A stretch of 53,036 nucleotides of DNA, from positions 1 to 53,036 of the forward strand of contig NZ_BPFD01000028.1 of the NCBI RefSeq assembly GCF_019655335.1, read 5' to 3'. Position 1 is the stretch's first letter. Each line of letters starts with the position of its first letter. A model generated the notes under the pieces. That model had not been told where the DNA came from. It saw nothing but the letters and a program-made list of their open reading frames with translations, and searched no databases. The stretch comes from Shewanella hafniensis. Its GTDB lineage: Bacteria > Pseudomonadota > Gammaproteobacteria > Enterobacterales > Shewanellaceae. Made by a program: the position numbers and the translations under genes. This document shows, in pieces, positions 10,354 through 19,078 of the stretch.

Positions 10354-10995
10354 ATGAATCAAGAAAAACGCATCCAGATCCTCACCCGACTTCGCGATAA
10401 CAATCCGAAACCTGAAACCGAGCTCAATTTTTCCAGTCCCTTCGAACTTTTAGTCGCCGTGACCTTATCCGCCCAAGCGACGGATGTGAGCGTCAACAAG
10501 GCAACGGACAAACTCTTTCCTGTAGCCAATACCGCCCACAGCATTTATGCCTTAGGCGTGGATGGATTAAAGGAATATATCAAGACGATTGGCCTGTATA
10601 ACAACAAAGCCATCAATGTGATCAAAGCCTGTGAGATCTTGATTGAGAAATACAATGGTGAAGTGCCTGAAAACCGCGAAGCACTTGAGTCCCTGCCCGG
10701 TGTAGGGCGAAAAACGGCTAACGTAGTGCTCAATACCGCCTTTGGCTGGCCAACCATCGCCGTCGACACCCATATTTTTCGCCTCGCCAATCGCACTAAA
10801 TTTGCGCCCGGCAAGAACGTGGTTGAAGTGGAAGAAAAAATGCTAAAAGTGGTTCCCGCAGAATTTAAAGTCGATGTGCATCACTGGTTTATCCTGCATG
10901 GCCGCTACACTTGCCTTGCGCGCAAACCCCGCTGTGGTAGTTGTATCATTGAAGACTTGTGCGAATTTAAAGAAAAAATTTATCCTGAAGAGTAA
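10354..10995 (+). CDS. nth: Endonuclease III (DNA glycosylase/AP lyase)
   Basis: This 213-residue protein removes oxidised pyrimidines and cleaves abasic sites in base excision repair. The helix-hairpin-helix segment LPGVGRKTANVV carries the catalytic K120, and D138 follows in VDTHIFR, exactly as in E. coli Nth. The 4Fe-4S cluster cysteines are C187, C194, C197 and C203. The ATG at 10354 has AGGAA upstream and gives the family length of about 211; an upstream in-frame TTG at 10324 would add ten unconserved residues. nth often follows rsxE in gammaproteobacteria, as here. Confidence 0.97.
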   Translation: MNQEKRIQILTRLRDNNPKPETELNFSSPFELLVAVTLSAQATDVSVNKATDKLFPVANTAHSIYALGVDGLKEYIKTIGLYNNKAINVIKACEILIEKYNGEVPENREALESLPGVGRKTANVVLNTAFGWPTIAVDTHIFRLANRTKFAPGKNVVEVEEKMLKVVPAEFKVDVHHWFILHGRYTCLARKPRCGSCIIEDLCEFKEKIYPEE

Positions 10996-11021
10996 GCCCA
11001 AGCCAGTTAGCCTTGGCTTTT
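10994..11021. terminator. Possible bidirectional terminator between convergent genes
   Basis: AAGCC-C-AAG pairs with CTTGGCTT (one bulged C) and is followed by TTTT on the plus strand. It sits in the 11-base gap and first codons between nth and the convergent small gene. Confidence 0.35.
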
Positions 11022-11264
11022 CTTCTCGAGCAAACTGACTAGCTCTTCATATTTTGGCCCTTGCCCAAATTGCGGCAAGGCCACTGCAAACACCACGATT
11101 CCAAAGGCCATATAAATGGCGAATTCATTGACCCACAAGCCAGATATTGTCAGCCCAGTACCCAGCACGACTAATGTAATCACAGCTAATCGCACTTTCT
11201 GCGCCATCTGTACTTTTCGCTTAGCCGATGCAATTAATGCTATTTCAGTTTCGCTAAACAACAT
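11007..11264 (-). CDS. Small two-helix membrane protein, function unknown
   Basis: This is an 85-residue protein from the ATG at 11264, preceded by AAGGA at seven bases; longer starts upstream lack such a site. It has a charged N-terminal helix (SETEIALIASAKRKVQMAQKVR), then two membrane helices at about 25-45 and 49-65, and a charged C-terminus. I do not recognise the family. It is convergent with nth and only 11 bases from its stop. Confidence 0.7.
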   Translation of the reverse strand: MLFSETEIALIASAKRKVQMAQKVRLAVITLVVLGTGLTISGLWVNEFAIYMAFGIVVFAVALPQFGQGPKYEELVSLLEKKSQG

Positions 11265-11309
11265 TTTCCAATCCTTGTTAAGTTTTACGTGCATTAAATC
11301 ACAGACAAA

Positions 11310-11336
11310 CAAAAAGCCGCAATAGCGGCTTTTTTG
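11310..11336. terminator. Bidirectional intrinsic terminator
   Basis: The stem GCCGC/GCGGC, extended by A-T pairs, has an AATA loop. It is flanked by A-run and T-run on both sides (AAAAAGCCGC...GCGGCTTTTTT). On the minus strand it ends the transcript of the 27-residue YnhF-like gene. Confidence 0.85.
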
Positions 11337-11376
11337 CTTAACTTGGAGCTGGGTTAACTCAAACTAATACTAGTCG

Positions 11377-11460
11377 TTAAAACATTGAAACAAAGAACGC
11401 GCTGAAAAATAAAGCAATTACAACTGTAGTGCCTAAGGCCATTTTAACTTCGGTGTTCAT
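11377..11460 (-). CDS. YnhF-like 27-residue membrane protein
   Basis: This small gene encodes MNTEVKMALGTTVVIALFFS followed by AFFVSMF. An AGGAG ribosome binding site sits eight bases before the ATG at 11460; a second ATG at 11463 is directly adjacent. The N-terminus closely matches E. coli YnhF as I recall it (MSTDLKFSLVTTIIV): Thr-acidic-hydrophobic-Lys, then LxTT and a single membrane helix. The gene has its own terminator at 11310-11336. YnhF itself is a stress-associated small inner-membrane protein of unknown function. The link rests on recalled sequence, not on a search. Confidence 0.75.
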   Translation of the reverse strand: MNTEVKMALGTTVVIALFFSAFFVSMF

Positions 11461-11687
11461 CATTCACTCTCCTAGTTGGTATGGCTGTATTATCGTCAAC
11501 CTCGCGGTAAAATCCCACGTTTGTCTCTGTGTTTTGTGAGCGACAGCCAATTTATCGGCAATTTTCTTATCACAATCCGCAAATTCGCCCGTCGACAGCC
11601 AGCGCTTTCCTATCCTAACCAATCGAATTGATCAAGTGTGATAAAAACACCATGGATGAGATTTGTGGTCATGCGCAGAGACATTTT

Positions 11688-11696
11688 TGATATACT
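11688..11696 (+). promoter_or_regulatory. Extended -10 promoter of gloA
   Basis: TGATATACT is an extended -10 element (TGn-TATACT). It would start transcription near 11703, about 25 bases before the gloA start codon. No good -35 box is seen, as is common for extended -10 promoters. Confidence 0.5.
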
Positions 11697-11727
11697 CCCC
11701 ACCGGAATCTATTTAGAGAGAGGACCT

Positions 11728-12138
11728 ATGTCGCAACTATTACACACTATGATCCGCGTCGGTAACTTAGAACGCAGTATTGCTTTTTATACTGAAGTGC
11801 TCGGCATGAAACTACTTCGCACCTCTGAAAATCCAGAATACAAATATTCTTTAGCTTTCGTAGGTTACGGTGAAGAGTCCACAGGCCAAGCCGTGGTTGA
11901 ACTGACCTATAACTGGGGCACTGACAAATACGATTTAGGCACTGGCTTTGGCCACTTAGCGATTGGTGATGAAGATATCTACGCCCGTTGCGCTGCTATT
12001 GCCGCTGCAGGAGGCAAAGTAACACGTGCACCTGGTCCAGTCGCAGGTGGCACCACAGAGATTGCCTTTGTTGAAGATCCAGACGGTTATAAAATTGAGT
12101 TCATTCAAATGAAGTCAGCGACTCAAGGTTTAGGTTAA
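11728..12138 (+). CDS. gloA: Lactoylglutathione lyase (glyoxalase I)
   Basis: This 136-residue metalloenzyme isomerises the methylglyoxal-glutathione hemithioacetal to S-lactoylglutathione. It is very close to E. coli GloA across its whole length. The expected metal ligands are H6, E58, H76 and E124, the last in [10 protein letters not shown]. The ATG at 11728 has GAGAGAGGA upstream. A longer in-frame start at 11638 lies upstream of the extended -10 promoter and was rejected. It is a single-gene unit closed by the terminator at 12208. Confidence 0.97.
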   Translation: MSQLLHTMIRVGNLERSIAFYTEVLGMKLLRTSENPEYKYSLAFVGYGEESTGQAVVELTYNWGTDKYDLGTGFGHLAIGDEDIYARCAAIAAAGGKVTRAPGPVAGGTTEIAFVEDPDGYKIEFIQMKSATQGLG

Positions 12139-12182
12139 GTCTTGTCACCTGAGCAAGAAGATTAACTAAGCTAGATTAAGTG

Positions 12183-12199
12183 AGCAGAACTGTTCTGCT
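12183..12199. repeat. Short inverted repeat after gloA
   Basis: AGCAGAAC and its exact complement flank one T. It lies between the gloA stop and the gloA terminator. Purpose unknown. Confidence 0.5.
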
Positions 12200-12207
12200 A
12201 AATGATA

Positions 12208-12236
12208 AATGCCGAATCTTGATTCGGCATTTTTGT
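12208..12236 (+). terminator. Intrinsic terminator of gloA
   Basis: A 12-bp perfect stem (AAATGCCGAATC / GATTCGGCATTT) with a TT loop is followed by a T-run. It can also act for msrQ reading from the other strand, although A-richness on that side is modest. Confidence 0.9.
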
Positions 12237-12310
12237 TTTTATACTTTTATTTTGCGTTAAGCACAAAGAAACGTGACACAAGCCAGCAATTCACCACTCG
12301 CGCCATACGT

Positions 12311-12979
12311 TTAAGCTGATTTTATCGACGCTTTCTCTTGTCCACTGGTCGTCTTTTTCACGGTTTTACTCATCCCTTTGCGGCTGAGGATGCGCTTAAG
12401 CCAAGGCGTACGCCACAGCAGCAACACACTAAAACCAACGATATACAGACTTGGCTCGATGATTTCCGATTTTACCGACCAGTAAAAATGGATTGGCGCT
12501 AATATCGCGACTAAATACACCCCATTATGCAAGGTTTGCCAACGACGTCCCATCTTACGCATCACGGCTTTAAACGAAGTGATCGCCAAAGCGGTGACAA
12601 TAAGATAAGCCACTGCGCCGACTAAAATATACGGTCGTTTTACCACCTCGCTAAACAGTAATTCCCAAGCAAATAACAGATCTAAACTAAAAAACGCCAA
12701 GATATGCAAAGTGGCATAGGCAAACACATATAAGCCCACTAAACGGCGAGTCTGCATCAACTGCCCTTGCTTAGTCAGCTTAGCAATGGGTGAAATCAGC
12801 AAGGTCGCCGCTAAAGCATTTAACGCACCTATGCCTGTGTAGTGAATAATATGCTGCACAGGATCGCCGCCCGCACGCCCTAACACGACAGTGAGCACTA
12901 GGTAGACGATGGGCACTAAACCCAGCAAATGAAATAACGCTTTTAGCCAAAACAAGTGCTTAGCGGTTAATCTCAACAT
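12311..12979 (-). CDS. msrQ: MsrQ, haem-binding membrane subunit of the periplasmic methionine sulfoxide reductase
   Basis: This 222-residue protein has about six membrane helices of the YedZ/MsrQ ferric-reductase-like family. It begins LRLTAKHLFWLKALFHLLGL and carries the typical segments HYTGIGALNAL, RRLVGLYVFAYATLHIL and WQTLHNGVYL, whose histidines bind haem. It takes electrons from the respiratory chain and passes them to MsrP in the periplasm. It lies 43 bases downstream of msrP, so the two form a transcription unit. The C-terminus has a basic, Ser/Lys-rich tail. Confidence 0.93.
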   Translation of the reverse strand: MLRLTAKHLFWLKALFHLLGLVPIVYLVLTVVLGRAGGDPVQHIIHYTGIGALNALAATLLISPIAKLTKQGQLMQTRRLVGLYVFAYATLHILAFFSLDLLFAWELLFSEVVKRPYILVGAVAYLIVTALAITSFKAVMRKMGRRWQTLHNGVYLVAILAPIHFYWSVKSEIIEPSLYIVGFSVLLLWRTPWLKRILSRKGMSKTVKKTTSGQEKASIKSA

Positions 12980-13022
12980 AGGTCATCCCCGCTAAATGGC
13001 ATATTTTCAAACAAACTAAACA

Positions 13023-14057
13023 TCAATAGTTTTTCCTCAGATCCATGCCGTCATACAGTGAAGCCACAAACTCGCCGTAACCGTTGAACGGCTGGGTATC
13101 GATGCGGGTTGCTGAGAATAATCCCCCTTCGCCGATACGACGTTCACTGGCCTGTGACCAGCGTGGATGATCCACCGCCGGATTCACGTTGGCATAGAAT
13201 CCATATTCATGCGGAGCAAGTTGATTCCAACTTGTTGGCGGCTGTTTATCCATCACGCGAATTCGCACTATCGATTTAATGCTCTTAAAGCCGTATTTCC
13301 ATGGCACTACTAAGCGAATGGGCGCGCCGTTCTGCGGCGGCAGGGTTTTGCCATACAAGCCAACCGACATTAAGGTCAAATCGTTCATGGCTTCGGCTAT
13401 CGTCAAGCCTTCAACATAGGGATAACGAATACCGCCCCCCATTAATCGGCTCTTCTGCCCCGGCATTTGCTCGGGATCAAAAGCGGTTTCGAAGGCGACA
13501 TACTTGCCCTTACTGGTGACGCCAACTTTTTTCAATAATGCCGCCAGCGGGAACCCCACCCAAGGGATCACCATAGACCAAGCTTCAACGCAGCGCAGGC
13601 GATAATTACGCTCCTCAAGCGGGAACATTTTAGTCAGATCATTAAAATCTAACGTCATGGGCCGTTCGACTTCACCTTCAATACGCAGTTGCCAAGGATC
13701 AACTTTAAAGCCTTGGGCATTATTGAAGGGATCTTGCTTATCCGTACCAAACTCGTAAAAGTTATTGTGCTGCGTCACTTTATCAAGCGGGGTTAACACA
13801 TCGGCATCACCGTATTGCTTATTGGTTTGAAACGTCAGTGGTGTCGTGATAAATGAGGACTTAGGCTGATCGCCAAATAGATCGAACAATCCGGCCTGCA
13901 CGTAACCGGGCACACTGGCACCAATAGCACCAAGCCCCATGGCTTTCACAATCTGCCGGCGCGAGCGAAACACCGCTTCGGGTGTCACTCGGTTGTCTTG
14001 CATGTGCCACTGCGCTTTTTTAAGAATACCTGGGGTAAAACGGGAATGTTTAGCCAA
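13023..14057 (-). CDS. msrP: MsrP, molybdopterin protein-methionine sulfoxide reductase catalytic subunit
   Basis: This 344-residue periplasmic enzyme (YedY) repairs oxidised methionines in envelope proteins. It has a twin-arginine export signal, [11 protein letters not shown] at 31-41, then a hydrophobic stretch ending near AQAG-like VQAG. The molybdenum-coordinating cysteine is C156 in [10 protein letters not shown]. Typical signatures include [18 protein letters not shown] and YGFYANVNP. The start used is a TTG at 14057, with AGAGG at proper spacing. The ATG at residue 19 (14003) is closer to the E. coli N-terminus but has no visible ribosome binding site. It is co-transcribed with msrQ. 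Confidence 0.95.
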   Translation of the reverse strand: MAKHSRFTPGILKKAQWHMQDNRVTPEAVFRSRRQIVKAMGLGAIGASVPGYVQAGLFDLFGDQPKSSFITTPLTFQTNKQYGDADVLTPLDKVTQHNNFYEFGTDKQDPFNNAQGFKVDPWQLRIEGEVERPMTLDFNDLTKMFPLEERNYRLRCVEAWSMVIPWVGFPLAALLKKVGVTSKGKYVAFETAFDPEQMPGQKSRLMGGGIRYPYVEGLTIAEAMNDLTLMSVGLYGKTLPPQNGAPIRLVVPWKYGFKSIKSIVRIRVMDKQPPTSWNQLAPHEYGFYANVNPAVDHPRWSQASERRIGEGGLFSATRIDTQPFNGYGEFVASLYDGMDLRKNY

Positions 14058-14321
14058 TTGACACCTCTACCATCCAATGATTAACGCCACCGAGTCGCGA
14101 TAAAATCTTATCTGGCGCTCGTCTGTATCGCTCACTTCTATGCTCACCTTAATATAGACAGGTAAAAGCCAGAAAAACTTTCCACCCGCGAATAAATTCA
14201 CCTTAAACGTATAAGACTTGCTCATTCAAGCATTAAGCGCAGATATAGTTGATTAAAGGGCTTGAAGCCAGTTGGGGGGCATGCGAACCTAAGCGCCAAA
14301 GCTAAAGGAGTGCTATTGATC

Positions 14322-15878
14322 ATGCCATTTTCTCAATCTTTTTCCGTCGCCGAAATCATCGGCCTTCTCGCCATTGCCTTCTTAGGCCTGTTGATCGGTG
14401 CTCTGCTCAATCAAAGACTCACCCGCCAACGCTGGCAACTACACAAAGACCAACTTGAGCAAGAAATGCGTCAAGTAAATGAAGATGCGGAATTATCCTT
14501 AGCACAACAGCAAATTTTGGTCGATGACAAAGAAGCGCAATTACGTCAATACCAGCAACGCCTTGAGCTCAAAATTGAACAACTGGGCAAAGCCGAGGCC
14601 CTAGCCGAACGCGTTCCCACCTTAGAGCAGCAATTAAATGACAGCCAGCGCCGTCAGTTAGAAATTCAATTGGCCCTGTCGAAATCCAATGCCATGCAGC
14701 AAACCATTCAAGCCAAGGCCGATGCCCAACAAGAATCACTACAAGATAAAATCGCTAGCTTAGAATCGGCCGAAGTGCGATTAAAGACCCAATTTGAAAA
14801 CCTCGCCAATCGCATTTTTGAAGAACGTAGCGAAAACTTTAAGCATCAAAATGCCAGCCAACTCGAAGGCGTGCTTGGGCCATTGAAACAACAGCTTGAA
14901 GGATTCAGACAACAAATTCGTGAATCCTACACCCACGAACAGTCCGAGCGCAGCGCCCTTAAACATCAACTTGAGCACCTGCGAGATCTCAATCTGAAGA
15001 TGAGCCAAGATGCAATCAACCTGACCAAAGCGCTTAAAGGTGATAACAAGCAGCAAGGTAACTGGGGTGAAGTGATCCTCGATCGCGTCCTGCAGGAAAG
15101 CGGCCTACGCGAAGGCCATGAGTACCATACCCAACAAGAACTCAAGGATGACAATGGTAAGCGCTTTAAGCCGGATGTGATTGTGCATCTGCCAGAAAAT
15201 AAAGACGTGGTCATCGATGCTAAGATGTCGTTGGTCAGTTATGAGCGCTACTTCAACAGTGAAGATCCGGCACTGCGCCAACAGGCGATTAACGAGCATG
15301 TCATTTCAATTCGCAGTCACATTAAAGGCTTAAGTCAAAAGGATTATCAACATCTACATGGGCTTAAGAGTCTCGATTATGTGTTGATGTTTATTCCTAT
15401 CGAACCGGCATTTTTACTGGCGTTAGAGCATGATCCTAGCCTAGTCAATTTTGCTCTTGAGCAGAATATCATGTTGGTAAGCCCGACGAATTTACTGGTA
15501 GCCCTGCGCACCATTAACAACATTTGGCGCTACGAATATCAAAACCAACATGCGCAAACCATTGCTAAGCAAGCGGGTCGAATTTACGACAAGTTATGTG
15601 GTTATATTGAAGACATGGAAAAACTCGGCCGCGCCTTAGATAACGCCGAAAAAACCTATCACAGCGCCATGAACAAGCTGTCATCGGGCAAAGGCAATCT
15701 AGTGCGTCAAGCCCACTTAATGCAGCAACTCGGGGTCGATACCAGTAAGCAGCTGGATAAAATGCTATTAGAAAAAGCGCTTAATGAAGCCCAAGACGAC
15801 AACGATACACAGGATGACGCGGAGCAGACGCTGCCGCCAACGCGCGATCCTAAGGACACAGAACTCGAACCCGCATAA
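14322..15878 (+). CDS. rmuC: DNA recombination protein RmuC
   Basis: This 518-residue protein has an N-terminal membrane helix (about 9-28) and a long coiled coil rich in Gln/Glu/Leu (about 30-190). A nuclease-like RmuC domain then contains GNWGEVILDRVLQESGL, KPDVIVHLP, VVIDAKMSL and MFIPIEPAFL. It is known to limit recombination at inverted repeats; the biochemical activity is unsettled. The ATG at 14322 is 11 bases from AAGGAG. A TTG at 14316 has better spacing and would add only two residues. The tail after the domain is acidic and probably disordered. Confidence 0.93.
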   Translation: MPFSQSFSVAEIIGLLAIAFLGLLIGALLNQRLTRQRWQLHKDQLEQEMRQVNEDAELSLAQQQILVDDKEAQLRQYQQRLELKIEQLGKAEALAERVPTLEQQLNDSQRRQLEIQLALSKSNAMQQTIQAKADAQQESLQDKIASLESAEVRLKTQFENLANRIFEERSENFKHQNASQLEGVLGPLKQQLEGFRQQIRESYTHEQSERSALKHQLEHLRDLNLKMSQDAINLTKALKGDNKQQGNWGEVILDRVLQESGLREGHEYHTQQELKDDNGKRFKPDVIVHLPENKDVVIDAKMSLVSYERYFNSEDPALRQQAINEHVISIRSHIKGLSQKDYQHLHGLKSLDYVLMFIPIEPAFLLALEHDPSLVNFALEQNIMLVSPTNLLVALRTINNIWRYEYQNQHAQTIAKQAGRIYDKLCGYIEDMEKLGRALDNAEKTYHSAMNKLSSGKGNLVRQAHLMQQLGVDTSKQLDKMLLEKALNEAQDDNDTQDDAEQTLPPTRDPKDTELEPA

Positions 15879-16024
15879 ATCCAGAATGAGATAGAGAGTT
15901 GAGAGACTGAGTTGATTACAAAGTTGAAAAACCTAATTGATTAATAGAGTTAAACACTCACCAATAACCTTGAATCGATACGGACATGTCGATTGATACC
16001 TTGATGCCCGGAGGCAAACGCTCC

Positions 16025-17950
16025 ATGTGCAAAGCCGTGATGAATGTGGTTATATCCAGCGCAATATTGCTCGCAGGCGCCTTGAATGCCCCTTCTGCAT
16101 TCGCGTTAACGCCAACGCAAAAAACTTTCCTTGAGGCCGAAAAAGCCTTAAAGAAACAAGACTATGAAGTCTATAAACCCCTACGAGCAAAATTAGGTAA
16201 TTATCCGCTCGCGATTTATTTAGACCATGATATCGACATAGGCGATCTCAATGGTTTGCATGGCGCTGCGGCAAAAAATCTGATTGATAAGTATCAAACA
16301 ACGCCTATGTACAACAGGTTAAGGTCTAAATACTTAAACAATGCAGGAACCCAAAAACGTTGGAATGATTATCTTGCGATAAGTCCCGATGCTCCTACCG
16401 ACATCCGCCTGCAATGTTATTACTACGAGGCAAAACTCGCCAAGGGCGATGTAAAGACGGCTTACGCGGCGGCGCAATCACTGTGGGTCTTTGGTAGTTC
16501 GCGGCCAAAGGAATGTGATCCCCTGTTTAATGCTTGGACCAAAGCAGGTAAACGCACTCAAGATGTGATCTGGGCGCGGATGATGCTGAGTTTTGAAACT
16601 GGCGAAACCAGTCTGCTGAGCTTTTTATCCCAGAAAATCACCACCCATAACAACGAAGCAAAGCGTTTAGTCGCTGTCTATAAAGATCCAAACAGCCTAC
16701 GCCATACCGAAAAGTTTAAGGATAAAAATCCGATTGTGGGTGACATAGTCGCAGCGGGATTAAAACGCCTTGCCCGCAAGGATCTCGACCAAGCCATCAA
16801 TTTGTGTGAACGGTATCAAAAGGCTAATCGTTTCACACCAGCACAAGCTCAACAGCTGGATAAATACTTGGTTCGCCGCATCTTAATCGAACAAGATGAT
16901 AGCCATAAAAGCTATGTTGACAATGTGCTTGCCGAGCTAAAAAGTGACGACTTATTTGAACGCCGCTTAAGATGGGCCATTCGCGATCACGACATGCGCA
17001 GCATTGCCCGTTACTTGAACTTGCTGCAACCAGAAACCTTAGCTAAGGAACGTTGGCAATATTGGCTCTATCGCACCAACGCCAAAGATGCGCCTGAAAG
17101 TGCCACTAAGGCTCTTGCGACAATCAGCAATGAACGTAATTTTTACGGTTTTGCCGCCGCACAATTTTTAAATAAACCCGTCTCGCTGAATCAAAGCCCA
17201 GAGCCTATCGTCGACGCCAGCAGCCAAAAATTAACCGATGATCTGGGTTTTGTGCGGGTGCAAGAGCTGATGGCGCTGGACCGTTATTTCGATGCGCGCT
17301 ATGAATGGATTTCGCTACTAAAACGCAGTGACAATACGATGCGAGCCCGTTACGGCCGTTATGCCCATGAGCAAGGCTGGTATGATTTCGGCGTCGAAGC
17401 CAGCATACAAGGTAAGTTGTGGGATGACATTCCCCTGCGTTTCCCGATGGCGCACCAAGAAGGTTTTGAGCACGCCAGTAAAAAGCACAAAGTCAACATA
17501 GATGAGATTCGCGCGATCAGCCGCCGCGAGAGCGCGTTTTATCTGTACGCGACCTCAGGCGTGGGTGCCCGCGGCTTAATGCAAATTATGCCAGCAACCG
17601 CTAAAGCAACCGCCAAAAAACACGGGGCCAGATATAGCGATCCTAAGGATCTTTATAGCGCCGAGCTTAACCTCAACCTTGGCAGTGCTTACTATGCCCA
17701 GTTGTTAAAAGAGTTTAACCAGAACCGTATCCTCGCGACCGCCGCCTACAATGCCGGCCCGTCACGGGTACGTCGCTGGTTAGCAAATTCAGATGGCAAA
17801 CTCGATGCCATGGGCTTTATCGAAGCCATTCCCTTCACTGAGACCCGTGAATATGTGCAAGCCGTCCTCAGCTATCGATTGATTTATGAGGCGCAGGAGC
17901 AAAAAGCGCAGCCATTATTCAGCGAAGCCGAACTGAAGTTTGCTTACTAA
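16025..17950 (+). CDS. slt: Soluble lytic murein transglycosylase
   Basis: This 641-residue periplasmic enzyme cleaves peptidoglycan between MurNAc and GlcNAc to form 1,6-anhydroMurNAc. The signal peptide ends near PSAFA. A long alpha-helical superhelix domain follows, then the C-terminal lysozyme-like domain with the catalytic glutamate E502 in ISRRESAF. The segments GARGLMQIMPATA and ATAAYNAGPSRVRRW complete the family-1 signature. The length matches E. coli Slt70 (about 645). The ATG at 16025 follows GGAGG and gives a clean signal peptide; an ATG at 15986 would add 13 polar residues. Confidence 0.93.
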   Translation: MCKAVMNVVISSAILLAGALNAPSAFALTPTQKTFLEAEKALKKQDYEVYKPLRAKLGNYPLAIYLDHDIDIGDLNGLHGAAAKNLIDKYQTTPMYNRLRSKYLNNAGTQKRWNDYLAISPDAPTDIRLQCYYYEAKLAKGDVKTAYAAAQSLWVFGSSRPKECDPLFNAWTKAGKRTQDVIWARMMLSFETGETSLLSFLSQKITTHNNEAKRLVAVYKDPNSLRHTEKFKDKNPIVGDIVAAGLKRLARKDLDQAINLCERYQKANRFTPAQAQQLDKYLVRRILIEQDDSHKSYVDNVLAELKSDDLFERRLRWAIRDHDMRSIARYLNLLQPETLAKERWQYWLYRTNAKDAPESATKALATISNERNFYGFAAAQFLNKPVSLNQSPEPIVDASSQKLTDDLGFVRVQELMALDRYFDARYEWISLLKRSDNTMRARYGRYAHEQGWYDFGVEASIQGKLWDDIPLRFPMAHQEGFEHASKKHKVNIDEIRAISRRESAFYLYATSGVGARGLMQIMPATAKATAKKHGARYSDPKDLYSAELNLNLGSAYYAQLLKEFNQNRILATAAYNAGPSRVRRWLANSDGKLDAMGFIEAIPFTETREYVQAVLSYRLIYEAQEQKAQPLFSEAELKFAY

Positions 17951-17965
17951 CTTGCGATATAAAAA

Positions 17966-17995
17966 GGAACTCGATATTCAGCAGTATCGAGTTCC
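17966..17995 (+). terminator. Probable terminator of slt
   Basis: An 11-bp perfect stem (GGAACTCGATA / TATCGAGTTCC) has an 8-base loop and is followed by a short T-rich stretch (TACTTTT). It lies 16 bases after the slt stop. Confidence 0.65.
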
Positions 17996-18189
17996 TACTT
18001 TTCAGCATACCCTAAGATAATGCTCATGCTTTAACCGCCTAAAATTCTTAATGATATTCCCTAAATTCAAATAATTAGCAAAGCGAATAATTATTCAGCA
18101 ATCACGCCGTTTTATCGTAAACTTGTTTGCACTGCAGGGCATTAAATGCGAATAATTAGTATTAATGCATTAAGACTCCCATTAGGCCC

Positions 18190-18906
18190 ATGATTAACCT
18201 TAGCTCGTTAACACTTAGCTGCGAATACCAACCCTTTGTCGATCCCCATACGTTAGCCATCGACGGCTATGAAGCCTTAGCGCGTTTTTATCTACCTAAT
18301 GGCGATGCGGTTGCACCCAATATCGTGTTCGAGCAATTGCATGAATCCACAGAGTTGCTCGCCGCCGTTGAATATCAAGCCAAGGCATTTCAACTCGCTC
18401 ACGCGCCCAGCCAGCAGCGTATTTTTATCAATGTCGATCCCCACGCAGTCGATGGGCCACATACTGCCAAGCTTATAAAGCTGTTATCGCAAAACCAGCA
18501 AATTACGGTCGAGATCATTGAAAATACCTGCATTAGCGATGCTCAACTGGCCAATCAACTATTCAGCCAATTTAAACAAGCGAATATCCAAGTGGCGCTC
18601 GATGATATTGGCGCGCCCCACTCCATGCTTTGTGTTGATTTGATGATGAATGTGGATTATCTCAAGTTCGATCGCCATTGGTTAACGCACATCACGCATC
18701 CTGAAGGCGTCCAGTTACTCATAGCGCTGATTAACTTTGCCAAACAAACCAATAAACAGTGCATTCTAGAAGGCATAGAAACCGAAACCCAGCTAGCGTT
18801 TGCGCGAGATATAGGCGTCGACTTAGTCCAAGGATTTTTATTTAAATCTTGGTTTATTGCCCCAGCCGCAGTCAAACGCTGTGTCTTGCCTAAATCCAAG
18901 CGCTAA
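18190..18906 (+). CDS. EAL-domain cyclic-di-GMP phosphodiesterase (stand-alone)
   Basis: This 238-residue cytoplasmic protein is a single EAL domain with no sensor region. The catalytic set looks complete: E28 in YEALARF, the Asn in FINVDP, the Glu in VEIIEN, D138-D139 in ALDDIGA, K159 and D161 in LKFDRHW, E194 in LEGIETE, and Gln in VQGFLF. It should hydrolyse c-di-GMP to pGpG. It has its own transcription context between the slt terminator and the moxR operon. Lack of a sensor suggests control by expression level or by a partner. Confidence 0.88.
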   Translation: MINLSSLTLSCEYQPFVDPHTLAIDGYEALARFYLPNGDAVAPNIVFEQLHESTELLAAVEYQAKAFQLAHAPSQQRIFINVDPHAVDGPHTAKLIKLLSQNQQITVEIIENTCISDAQLANQLFSQFKQANIQVALDDIGAPHSMLCVDLMMNVDYLKFDRHWLTHITHPEGVQLLIALINFAKQTNKQCILEGIETETQLAFARDIGVDLVQGFLFKSWFIAPAAVKRCVLPKSKR

Positions 18907-19078
18907 CCTTTGACTTGGTGCCACCAGCACACGCAAGCCTAAACGTCATTCAGTCGAGTAATTGATTTCGCACTAGAAATGCCACTGGATAAGCAGGCGA
19001 TGATCCGCCATAGTGGTTAAGCTTATCTGCTTTCGCATGCACTTTCAGTTACGCTTTTAAATGTATTAGGAGTCGCCC

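Noticed and set aside
12183..12199. SOS (LexA) box
   Set aside because: The inverted repeat AGCAGAAC-T-GTTCTGCT lacks the CTGT-N8-ACAG form and lies after the gloA stop.
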